DNA of 9,743 bases from Palsa-883 sp035696165 (GTDB lineage Bacteria; Pseudomonadota; Alphaproteobacteria; Acetobacterales; Acetobacteraceae), in assembly GCA_035696165.1 (NCBI GenBank), contig DASRQX010000385.1, forward strand, positions 1 through 9,743, read 5' to 3'. The notes under the pieces were generated by a model that was given only the letters and a program-made list of their open reading frames with translations, had not been told where the DNA came from and did no database searches. Position numbers and translations under genes: made by a program. Shown one piece after another: positions 1 to 6,046 of the stretch (the stretch's first letter is position 1; each line of letters opens with the position of its first letter).

Positions 1-93
1 CCGGGGGCGACAAAGGGCAATACCCTTAAGGCGGCGCGGATCAAACTCTGTGGCGGGGACAGCAAAACCACCGCAGACACTTTCGACATCTAA
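1..93 (+). CDS. possible 3' end of an unrecognised gene (partial)
   Basis: The first reading frame is open from the left edge to a TAA at 91-93, giving 30 codons that end in the residues KTTADTFDI. I do not recognise this tail. It is listed only because it is open to the edge and its composition (lysines, threonines, aspartates) looks more like a protein C-terminus than the arginine- and proline-rich reading of the neighbouring frame. An open stretch of 30 codons is not significant in DNA this rich in GC, so it could easily be chance. If real, it would be convergent with the NUDIX gene that ends at 279. Confidence 0.2.
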   Translation, partial: PGATKGNTLKAARIKLCGGDSKTTADTFDI

Positions 94-278
94 GCGATCA
101 CGGCCGCAGAGTGCCGTGCTTTGGTCCGTGCCGCCAACCCCTACGTCCAGGCACCCGCAGGACCATTTTCACCCATCGCGGTGCGGCCGCCCGCCGACCG
201 CTGGCTTACTTCGTGGTGAACATTGCTTTCTTGCAGACGATGCGGTCTGTGCACGACGTCGTGGCGGGCCGACAAACC
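94..278. other. short intergenic stretch with a 12-bp palindrome
   Basis: I see no convincing gene here. The only structure is the perfectly self-complementary 12-mer CACGACGTCGTG at 252-263, lying 15 bp beyond the stop codon of the NUDIX gene. It is too short in stem and lacks a T tract, so it is not a convincing terminator; it may be chance. Confidence 0.4.
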
Positions 279-1058
279 TCACGCCGGTGGCAGGTCGACC
301 GTGAAGACCTCGCCGCCGTAACCGGCTTCCGCCGGGATGCGCATCTGGCGGATGTTGCCCTCGCCGCGCGCCACCAGTTCCGGTGTCACGGTCACAACTT
401 TCGTGTGTGCGGCGGCTTCCAGCGCCTCCGCCACGGTCATGTAACGATCCAGCCGCCTCAGGTTCATCAGCGTGGCGAAGACCAGCTTGAAGCGGCCGGC
501 CTCGCTGCCGGTCACCACGTCACGCGGGGCGATCCACATCGATTCGACTGATTCCGTGCCGTCATGCGCGGCGAGCTGGTCGACGGGCGCCGCCAATGCG
601 AAGAAATGCGTGTCGAAACGCCGCGGGTTGTGGACCGGCGTGATCCAGCGCGCGAAGTGCACCAGAAGATCGGCGGCAAGCACCAGCCCCGCATCGGTCA
701 GCATTTGCGCGAACCCATGGGCACCTGCTGAAACGTTGCGCAACCGTTCGGCAGACACCAGCGCTGCCTCGCCGCGCGGACGGGCGAGCAGCACGCCGCT
801 TTCCTCGAAGGTCTCGCGGATCGCCGCCGCGCGCAGCGCACCGCCCGGGCGGTCCAGCCCGGCCGTGGCCGGTGACAACGCGGCATCCGCGGCCAGCGCG
901 TGATCCTCGGGGTCAACGCGCCCACCCGGAAACACCAGCGCGCCGGAGGCGAATTTGAGGTCCCGGTGCCGCACCTGCATGAACACCTCTATCCCGTTGG
1001 CGCCGTCGCGCAGCAGTAGCACGGTGGCGGCGGGACGCGGCGTGGCAACTTCGTTCAT
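279..1058 (-). CDS. NUDIX hydrolase, long-insert NUDT7/NUDT19-like type
   Basis: The 259-residue product is a NUDIX pyrophosphohydrolase, a family that cleaves nucleoside diphosphate-linked compounds; the eukaryotic relatives NUDT7 and NUDT19 hydrolyse CoA and acyl-CoA. The NUDIX box is split: its first part is FPGGRVDPED (43-52), and its catalytic part is RETFEESGV (81-89), with R81, E82, E85, E86 and G88 in the consensus REUxEExGU places. The gap between the two parts is about 20 residues longer than in the classical box, as in the NUDT19-like subfamily. WITPVHNPRRFDTHFF (139-154) is also typical of this group. The ATG at 1058 lies 18 bp after the stop of the oxidoreductase upstream, so the two genes are probably co-transcribed. 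The ribosome site is weak (GGCGGAA about 9 nt ahead). CoA or acyl-CoA as substrate is inference; the family is reasonably certain. Confidence 0.88.
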   Translation of the reverse strand: MNEVATPRPAATVLLLRDGANGIEVFMQVRHRDLKFASGALVFPGGRVDPEDHALAADAALSPATAGLDRPGGALRAAAIRETFEESGVLLARPRGEAALVSAERLRNVSAGAHGFAQMLTDAGLVLAADLLVHFARWITPVHNPRRFDTHFFALAAPVDQLAAHDGTESVESMWIAPRDVVTGSEAGRFKLVFATLMNLRRLDRYMTVAEALEAAAHTKVVTVTPELVARGEGNIRQMRIPAEAGYGGEVFTVDLPPA

Positions 1059-1076
1059 GCGATCAGGTTCCGCCGT

Positions 1077-1502
1077 TCAGGGCACCGCGAGGTTACCCCA
1101 GTTGGTCACGCGCGCAATGCGCAGCGCGATCACCGGCAGGGCTTCGATCGGCATGGCGTGATACTGGCTGTAGCGCACGCGCAGTAGCGCCTGGGCGCGG
1201 TCGTGCTCGGCGCCGGTGTCGAGGATCTCTGCCGTGCCGCGCAGCATCACCCAGCCGAGTTGCGACCAGTCCTCGTCGTAGCGGTCGGTGATGAATGTGG
1301 CTTGCGGGTTTGCGATGATGTTGCGTAAGCGTTTCAGCCGCGCGGCGCTGCCCTTCGGCTTGGCATCGATGGTGATGTACAGCGTGGTGTCCGTGCAGGC
1401 GAAACATACCGGCACCACGTGCGGTTCGGCACGCGCGTCCGCGGTGGCGAGATGCCCGATCCTGTTCGATTCCAGGAACGCGCGCGCCGCCGCGGGGATC
1501 AT
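1077..1502 (-). CDS. split-barrel PPOX-type oxidoreductase, Rv0121c-like
   Basis: The 141-residue product belongs to the pyridoxamine 5'-phosphate oxidase-like split-barrel superfamily of flavin- or F420-binding enzymes. Visible landmarks are IGHLATADARAEPHVVPVCF (15-34), the first barrel strands; DAKPKGS (46-52) followed by a basic run RLKRLRN; and DRYDEDWSQLGWVMLRGTAE (73-92). I recognise this pattern from the group annotated as probable F420-dependent enzymes of the Rv0121 type; length is normal. The substrate is unknown. I chose ATG 1502 because the conserved fold starts directly there; the same frame is open to 1751, but that part is read from a palindromic repeat and the aldolase 3' end. 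No clear ribosome site precedes the start. The next gene starts 18 bp downstream. Whether the cofactor is F420 or FMN cannot be told from sequence alone. Confidence 0.82.
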   Translation of the reverse strand: MIPAAARAFLESNRIGHLATADARAEPHVVPVCFACTDTTLYITIDAKPKGSAARLKRLRNIIANPQATFITDRYDEDWSQLGWVMLRGTAEILDTGAEHDRAQALLRVRYSQYHAMPIEALPVIALRIARVTNWGNLAVP

Positions 1503-1531
1503 GACCGAGAGCGGCAGCGCAAGCGCCGTCC

Positions 1532-1622
1532 TGCCGTGTCGGGCCGGTGCGTGCCGGTATCCACGATTTCGGCTGTGCTGCGAAGGAAAGTCATGGATGC
1601 CGGCATGCGCCGGCATGACGGG
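1532..1622. repeat. dispersed palindromic repeat, copy A
   Basis: The left arm (about 1532-1570) is an imperfect inverted copy of the right arm (about 1584-1622), roughly 80% by eye, with a short loop of about 13 nt. The right arm contains GGATGCCGGCATGCGCCGG. A 27-nt segment of it, 1594-1620, is identical to 2785-2811 in copy B. When read through, it yields the residues MPAHAGIHDF, which I remember as a frequent mistranslation of such repeats. It lies between the aldolase stop and the oxidoreductase start. Confidence 0.8.
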
Positions 1623-1637
1623 TTGTGGCCCACTTTC

Positions 1638-1653
1638 ATACCGGATTCGGTAT
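1638..1653. promoter_or_regulatory. small inverted repeat behind the aldolase gene
   Basis: ATACCG (1638-1643) and CGGTAT (1648-1653) form a perfect 6-bp inverted repeat around GATT, 16 bp beyond the aldolase stop and about 135 bp ahead of the next gene in the direction of transcription. It could be a weak hairpin terminator, though no T tract follows on the minus strand, or a protein-binding site. Chance is quite possible. Confidence 0.25.
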
Positions 1654-1668
1654 AAAACCGGTCCGAGA

Positions 1669-2472
1669 TCATGCCGACTTGAGCGGGATGGCGCGCTGTT
1701 GGCGCACGTCGGTTCGGCCGGCTGACAGAATGTAGCCCACATCCGATCCACCCGTCAGGTAGCGGACCCCAAGCTGAATCAGCCAGGTCTGGAATGCCAG
1801 GTCCTCGCGCACGCCACCGACACCCATCGCCTTGCCGTGCTTCTTCGCTGCCGCTGCCGTGGCCTCGAAGGCCGCTCGCATGCGCTCGTGCTGGTACTCG
1901 CCGGGGATGCCCATCTCGGTGGACAGGTCGGTGGAGCCGATATGTACCACGTCGATCCCGTCCACCGCGGCGATGGCACCGACATTGGCGATCGCCTCGG
2001 GCGTTTCCAGCATCGCGATCAGCAAGGTATGCTCGTTGAGCAACCTGTTGATCTCGGGCTGCTTCAGCGCCGCGTAGCCCAGCGCTGGCACCGTGCCTGC
2101 TGCGGAACGATGCCCGATCGGCGCAAAGCGGCAGGCTTCCACCACTGCGCGTGCCTCGGCCGCACTCTGGATGTGCGGCACCATGACGCCCTGCGCGCCG
2201 CAATCCAGGATCCGCGTCGCATCATGGGGATCATGCGAGGTGACGCGCGCGATCGGCGTGACTCCCAGGCCCAGCGCCGCGACACAAATCGCCGCCGCCG
2301 TTTCCAGCGATGTTGGATTGTGCTCCAGGTCGATATAGATCGCGTCGAAGCCGCACGCCGCGGCAATCATCGCGATGTTGGGCGTGCGCAACTGGTTGAC
2401 CCCCAGGCACAGCACCAATTCGTCGTTCGCCAGCTTTCGCCTGGCCAAATTCGATCCGATCGTGGTCGGCAT
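1669..2472 (-). CDS. HpcH/HpaI family aldolase
   Basis: The 267-residue product is a metal-dependent, pyruvate-type class II aldolase of the HpcH/HpaI family, which reversibly cleaves 2-keto-4-hydroxy acids (the type enzyme, HpaI, acts in homoprotocatechuate breakdown). The HpaI catalytic set is present with matching spacing: D48-x-x-H51 (DLEH), R76 in ARV, metal ligands E156 (AMLETPEA) and D182 (GSTDLS); in E. coli HpaI the equivalents are His45, Arg70, Glu149 and Asp175. Length is normal. I chose ATG 2472 because GGGAGGA lies six bases upstream and the conserved fold starts there; the frame is open to 2772 but through repeat DNA. It is the first gene of the left block, with a candidate operator 32 bp upstream. 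The natural substrate is unknown: no aromatic meta-cleavage genes are next to it. Citramalyl-CoA or malyl-CoA lyase is a less likely alternative. Confidence 0.9.
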   Translation of the reverse strand: MPTTIGSNLARRKLANDELVLCLGVNQLRTPNIAMIAAACGFDAIYIDLEHNPTSLETAAAICVAALGLGVTPIARVTSHDPHDATRILDCGAQGVMVPHIQSAAEARAVVEACRFAPIGHRSAAGTVPALGYAALKQPEINRLLNEHTLLIAMLETPEAIANVGAIAAVDGIDVVHIGSTDLSTEMGIPGEYQHERMRAAFEATAAAAKKHGKAMGVGGVREDLAFQTWLIQLGVRYLTGGSDVGYILSAGRTDVRQQRAIPLKSA

Positions 2473-2477
2473 TGCCG

Positions 2478-2484
2478 TCCTCCC
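2478..2484 (-). promoter_or_regulatory. ribosome binding site of the aldolase gene
   Basis: GGGAGGA on the minus strand ends five bases before the ATG at 2472 (intervening CGGCA). It is the best Shine-Dalgarno sequence in the left block and fixes the start at 2472 rather than at the in-frame upstream codons up to 2772. Confidence 0.75.
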
Positions 2485-2503
2485 GCCTATGGACATCTCA
2501 CCC

Positions 2504-2522
2504 ACGTGTTCCCTGGACACGT
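2504..2522. promoter_or_regulatory. candidate operator upstream of the aldolase
   Basis: ACGTGT (2504-2509) and ACACGT (2517-2522) form a perfect 6-bp inverted repeat with a 7-nt spacer, TCCCTGG, 32 bp upstream of the aldolase ATG. The size and position suit a dimeric repressor or activator site. No regulator gene lies in the window, and I could not identify a convincing -35/-10 pair around it, so this is a suggestion only. Confidence 0.3.
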
Positions 2523-2727
2523 TAGCGGAGCACCGCCCGAGCACGAAGGCCCAACTGCACGAAACCGTCGCAAGTATGTGCGAAAGTCCGAAGTGCATGA
2601 CGCGGACCTCGCGCCGGCGTCCGGGCGCTGGCACCATCAGCGCCGAGCGAAGCTGCGCCCGCGGCGGATGGTAAGGGCTCGACGCAGGATAACCGAATCG
2701 TCTCGCCGTGTGCACGATTGTCGCTTC

Positions 2728-2811
2728 CGTCATGCCGGTGCATGGCGGGATCCATGACTTTGCTGGCCGCACGAAGGCAAGTCGTGGATGCCGGCATGCG
2801 CCGGCATGACG
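2728..2811. repeat. dispersed palindromic repeat, copy B
   Basis: The left arm (2728-about 2761) starts CGTCATGCCGG and the right arm (about 2778-2811) ends CCGGCATGACG, so the element is terminally inverted around a loop of about 16 nt. The 27 nt at 2785-2811 are identical to 1594-1620 of copy A. The arms here are closer to each other than in copy A. Such elements, like REP or small non-autonomous mobile elements, lie between genes in many GC-rich proteobacteria. Confidence 0.82.
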
Positions 2812-2915
2812 TTGTGAGCGCGAGCCATGTGCTACTTGAAGCGGTTATCTCGCATCGGGCCGTAACGCGACAGGCATTTCGCGCCCCCGACATGAACAAA
2901 GCGGGATCAGCACGA

Positions 2916-2945
2916 TTGGGTGCGACGGATATATTGCTTTATCGT
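2916..2945 (+). promoter_or_regulatory. weak candidate promoter of the M23 peptidase gene
   Basis: TTGGGT (2916-2921) and TATCGT (2940-2945) are 18 bp apart and match the sigma-70 boxes at three and four of six positions. They lie in a locally AT-rich stretch, and the predicted leader would be about 45 nt. It is the best pair I see before the gene, but not strong. Confidence 0.25.
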
Positions 2946-2998
2946 ATCCAATGGCAAGTGTAGTGGTTTTGTTAACCGTGCCATGATACGCCGGCTGA

Positions 2999-3571
2999 AT
3001 GCGACTACCAGCCCTTTTGCTTGGATTGCTGCTCGCGCTGCCCGCTGCCGCGGCTCCACCGAATAGAGAGTTTTGCGGGCAAATGCTGATGCCCGCGGTG
3101 CAGTTGCGCGAACTCTCCCGCGGTTTCAGCCAACACCACTCCGGCGTCGACCTGATGGCCGCGTATGGCACGCCGATCCGCGCCGCCGCGGGCGGAACGG
3201 TGGTCTATGCCGGATGGTATTACGCCTATGGCAACATCGTCGACATTCAGCACGCCGACGCGGTGCTGACTCGCTACGCCCATATGTCGGCGTTCGCCCC
3301 CGGCATCGCGCACGGCGCGCCGGTCAGCGCCGGACAGATCATCGGCCAGGTCGGCGCCACCGGCAATGCGCATGGCGCTCATGTGCATTTCGAGGTGCGG
3401 ATCGACGGTCACGCGGTCGACCCGAAACCATATCTCGGCCTGGCGGCATGCCCGGCGATGCCGCTGCGGGACCCGGTGGAAGAGGCGCGCACGCCCGAGC
3501 CCACTCAATTTGGCCCAGCTCAATTTGGCCCGGCCGTCGCCAGTCCGGCGGTCACCCGCCGGGACCAGTAG
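2999..3571 (+). CDS. secreted M23/LytM-type zinc metallopeptidase
   Basis: The 190-residue product starts with a clear Sec signal peptide, a basic start and a leucine-rich core followed by AAAA (about 1-19), so it should act in the periplasm. The rest is one LytM domain. The M23 metal motif HxxxD is present as H47-S-G-V-D51, and the HxH motif as H128-V-H130; H95 in RYAHMS is the further conserved histidine. All expected zinc and catalytic residues are therefore kept and it should be an active peptidoglycan endopeptidase. There is no coiled coil, LysM or other anchor, making it a compact member. The tail (about 166-190) is proline-rich and carries a doubled pentapeptide, QFGPA. An in-frame TGA lies directly before the ATG, so no earlier start is possible; no good ribosome site is visible. 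The thiolase gene follows after 93 bp. Confidence 0.9.
   Translation: MRLPALLLGLLLALPAAAAPPNREFCGQMLMPAVQLRELSRGFSQHHSGVDLMAAYGTPIRAAAGGTVVYAGWYYAYGNIVDIQHADAVLTRYAHMSAFAPGIAHGAPVSAGQIIGQVGATGNAHGAHVHFEVRIDGHAVDPKPYLGLAACPAMPLRDPVEEARTPEPTQFGPAQFGPAVASPAVTRRDQ
3504..3533 (+). repeat. 15-bp tandem duplication inside the peptidase gene
   Basis: CTCAATTTGGCCCAG (3504-3518) is followed at once by CTCAATTTGGCCCGG (3519-3533), 14 of 15 bases identical. It adds five codons in frame in the disordered C-terminal tail, outside the LytM domain, and probably does not affect catalysis. Confidence 0.85.
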
Positions 3572-3651
3572 CCGGACTCGTGCCGGGGCCGCTTTCGCAA
3601 CTGCGAGATCGGCGCTAGCGTGGCCCGCAAGGCGCAACAACGCGTCGCTAC

Positions 3652-3658
3652 AGGAGAG
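3652..3658 (+). promoter_or_regulatory. ribosome binding site of the thiolase gene
   Basis: AGGAGAG lies six bases before the ATG at 3665. It decides the start against the in-frame GTG at 3620, which would add 15 residues with no thiolase character. Confidence 0.75.
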
Positions 3659-3664
3659 CCAGAC

Positions 3665-4852
<1,188 letters not shown>

Positions 4853-4886
4853 CGCGTCGAACGCCGATCGGCGCCTGACTCAATCC

Positions 4887-4933
4887 GCGATGGGCCGCGC
4901 CGGGACAGTCCCGGCGCGGCCCATCGCATTTTT
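4887..4933 (+). terminator. strong intrinsic terminator after the thiolase gene
   Basis: The arms 4887-4906 and 4908-4927 are perfectly complementary over 20 bp, GC-rich (central part GGGCCGCGCCGGGAC), with almost no loop, and are followed by ATTTTT at 4928-4933. This is a textbook rho-independent terminator, 35 bp behind the thiolase stop and about 70 bp ahead of phaB. Confidence 0.92.
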
Positions 4934-4960
4934 GGGGTCTGCCCCGGCCGTGCGGTGGCG

Positions 4961-4997
4961 TGCTAGAATGCCGGAAAGGCGGCAAGCATAGGGAGGA
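4961..4997 (+). promoter_or_regulatory. candidate phaB promoter (extended -10) and ribosome site
   Basis: TGCTAGAAT at 4961-4969 fits an extended -10 box (TG-n-TAGAAT, five of six bases of TATAAT). I see no good -35 at the usual distance. A transcript would start near 4976 and include the strong ribosome site GGGAGGA (4991-4997), six bases before the phaB ATG at 5004. Its place just after the thiolase terminator suggests that phaB has a promoter of its own. Confidence 0.45.
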
Positions 4998-5003
4998 TCC
5001 AGA

Positions 5004-5726
5004 ATGGCCCGTGTTGCATTGGTGACGGGTGGAACCCGAGGCATTGGCGCGGCGATCAGCATGGCGCTGAAGGCCCAGGGCCGAGCTGTGATCGCGGCGT
5101 ATGCCGGCAACGATCCCGCGGCGGAGGCGTTCCGCGCCGAGACCGGCATCCAGGTGATGAAGTTCGACGTGGGCGATTTCGCCGCCTGCCAGAAGGCGGT
5201 CGAGCAGATCACCGCCGAGGTCGGCCCGATCGAGATCCTGGTGAACAATGCCGGCATCACCCGTGACGGCACCCTGGCGCGCATGTCGCGCGACATGTGG
5301 GACGCGGTGATGGATACCAACCTCGGCGCGTGCTTCAACCTGAGCAAGCTGACATTCGATGCGATGCGTGCCGCCAAGTTCGGCCGGATCGTCAATATCG
5401 GCAGCATCAACGGCCAGGCCGGGCAATATGGCCAGGTCAACTACGCAGCCGCCAAGTCGGGCATCCACGGCTTCACCAAGGCGCTGGCGCAGGAGGGTGC
5501 CCGTTTCGGCATCACGGTGAACGCGATCGCGCCAGGCTATATCGATACCGATATGGTCCGCGCGGTGCCGGCCGACGTGCTGCAGAAGATCGTCGCGCGG
5601 ATCCCGGTGGGGCGGTTGGGCCACGCGGAAGAGATCGCACGCGGGGTCGTGTTCCTGACTGCCGAGGACGCCGGCTTCGTCACCGGCTCCACCCTGTCGA
5701 TCAACGGCGGCCAGCACATGTATTAG
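5004..5726 (+). CDS. phaB: NADPH-dependent acetoacetyl-CoA reductase
   Basis: The 240-residue product is a classical short-chain dehydrogenase that reduces acetoacetyl-CoA to (R)-3-hydroxybutyryl-CoA, the second step of polyhydroxybutyrate synthesis in the cytoplasm. The dinucleotide-binding motif GGTRGIG is at 9-15, NNAG at 81-84, and the catalytic set is S134 (NIGSINGQ), Y147 and K151 (NYAAAK). GQYGQVNY (140-147) resembles the PhaB substrate pocket, in which glutamines contact the CoA ester. The C-terminus SINGGQHMY is, as far as I recall, typical of alphaproteobacterial PhaB. The basic residue in TRGIG agrees with NADPH preference. FabG is the main alternative, but the pocket, the tail and the thiolase neighbour favour PhaB. 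The start is fixed by GGGAGGA six bases upstream. Confidence 0.93.
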   Translation: MARVALVTGGTRGIGAAISMALKAQGRAVIAAYAGNDPAAEAFRAETGIQVMKFDVGDFAACQKAVEQITAEVGPIEILVNNAGITRDGTLARMSRDMWDAVMDTNLGACFNLSKLTFDAMRAAKFGRIVNIGSINGQAGQYGQVNYAAAKSGIHGFTKALAQEGARFGITVNAIAPGYIDTDMVRAVPADVLQKIVARIPVGRLGHAEEIARGVVFLTAEDAGFVTGSTLSINGGQHMY

Positions 5727-5796
5727 GGGACGCCCAGCAACTACCGAAGCGCAGGGTTCCAACATCAGGGCCGGGTCCATCCGGGTGTCCTGCGCC

Positions 5797-5895
5797 GTAG
5801 GGTGGGTAAGCTCTTACGCCACCCACCTCTTTTTATCCCACATCACCAGCGTGGTGCCGACAGCGGTGGGTGGCGGAAGAGCTTACCCACCCTAC
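5797..5895. repeat. long inverted repeat, 31-bp arms
   Basis: The left arm 5797-5827 (starting GTAGGGTGGGTAAG) and right arm 5865-5895 (ending CTTACCCACCCTAC) are complementary at 30 of 31 positions. The 37-nt loop carries a small hairpin of its own, CACCA/TGGTG at 5844-5856. The GTAGGGTGGGT motif resembles a dispersed repeat known to me from many proteobacterial genomes. It may be a small mobile element and could act as a two-way terminator for phaB and the gene opposite. Confidence 0.9.
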
Positions 5896-5947
5896 AATTG
5901 AAGCGGTAATTGTTGCGCGGCGCGTTACCTGGACTATATGCATTTTT

Positions 5948-6025
5948 GGAAAATATTCCATTATATCAATAGGTTAGCCAAGATTAGCTATTTCTCGTAA
6001 CCTATTGATTCTGTTGACATTTTCC
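5948..6025. repeat. AT-rich inverted repeat island
   Basis: TCAATAGGTTA (5966-5976) and TAACCTATTGA (5998-6008) are a perfect 11-bp inverted repeat around a 21-nt loop. Outside it, GGAAAAT (5948-5954) pairs with ATTTTCC (6019-6025) at nearly equal distance (11 and 10 nt) from the inner arms, so the whole 78 bp is close to symmetric. The base composition is much richer in A and T than anything else in the window. Confidence 0.8.
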
Positions 6026-6041
6026 GAAGAATGCGTAAAGT
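6014..6041 (+). promoter_or_regulatory. promoter-like sequence in the AT-rich island
   Basis: A consensus -35 box TTGACA (6014-6019) stands 16 bp before TAAAGT (6036-6041), which fits four of six -10 positions. It would point into the 3' end of the FAD oxidoreductase gene as antisense. On the other strand a consensus TATAAT lies at 5960-5965 without a clear -35. Both may simply reflect the AT-rich composition. Confidence 0.25.
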
Positions 6042-6046
6042 CCAGC

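Larger units (their letters stand above)
2473..2998. other. divergent intergenic region between aldolase and peptidase genes
   Basis: This 526-bp stretch separates genes read in opposite directions and should hold promoters for both. It contains the aldolase ribosome site and candidate operator on the left, palindromic repeat copy B at 2728-2811, and a modest sigma-70-like promoter near 2916-2945 for the peptidase. Open frames crossing it look like read-through of the repeat and have no recognisable protein character. Confidence 0.6.
5727..6046. other. convergent intergenic region with two inverted-repeat structures
   Basis: This 320-bp gap lies between the ends of phaB and the FAD oxidoreductase gene. 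I see no gene in it. It holds the long inverted repeat at 5797-5895 and an AT-rich island at about 5936-6046. No classical terminator is seen for either flanking gene, so the long hairpin may serve both. Confidence 0.7.

Noticed and set aside
1503..1751. Extending the split-barrel oxidoreductase upstream by 83 residues
   Set aside because: The added part is read from palindromic repeat copy A and from the aldolase 3' end in another frame; the conserved fold starts at the ATG at 1502.
1837..2757. A 306-codon open frame on the plus strand
   Set aside because: It is antisense to the aldolase, whose active-site residues are conserved, and it runs into palindromic repeat copy B. Arginine- and histidine-rich with no motif.
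2473..2772. Extending the aldolase upstream by 100 residues
   Set aside because: The stretch translates repeat copy B and has no family character, whereas a strong ribosome site stands right before the ATG at 2472.
1532..2811. The two palindromic repeats as part of a CRISPR array
   Set aside because: There are only two copies, more than 1 kb apart with a gene between them, and no evenly spaced spacers or cas genes.
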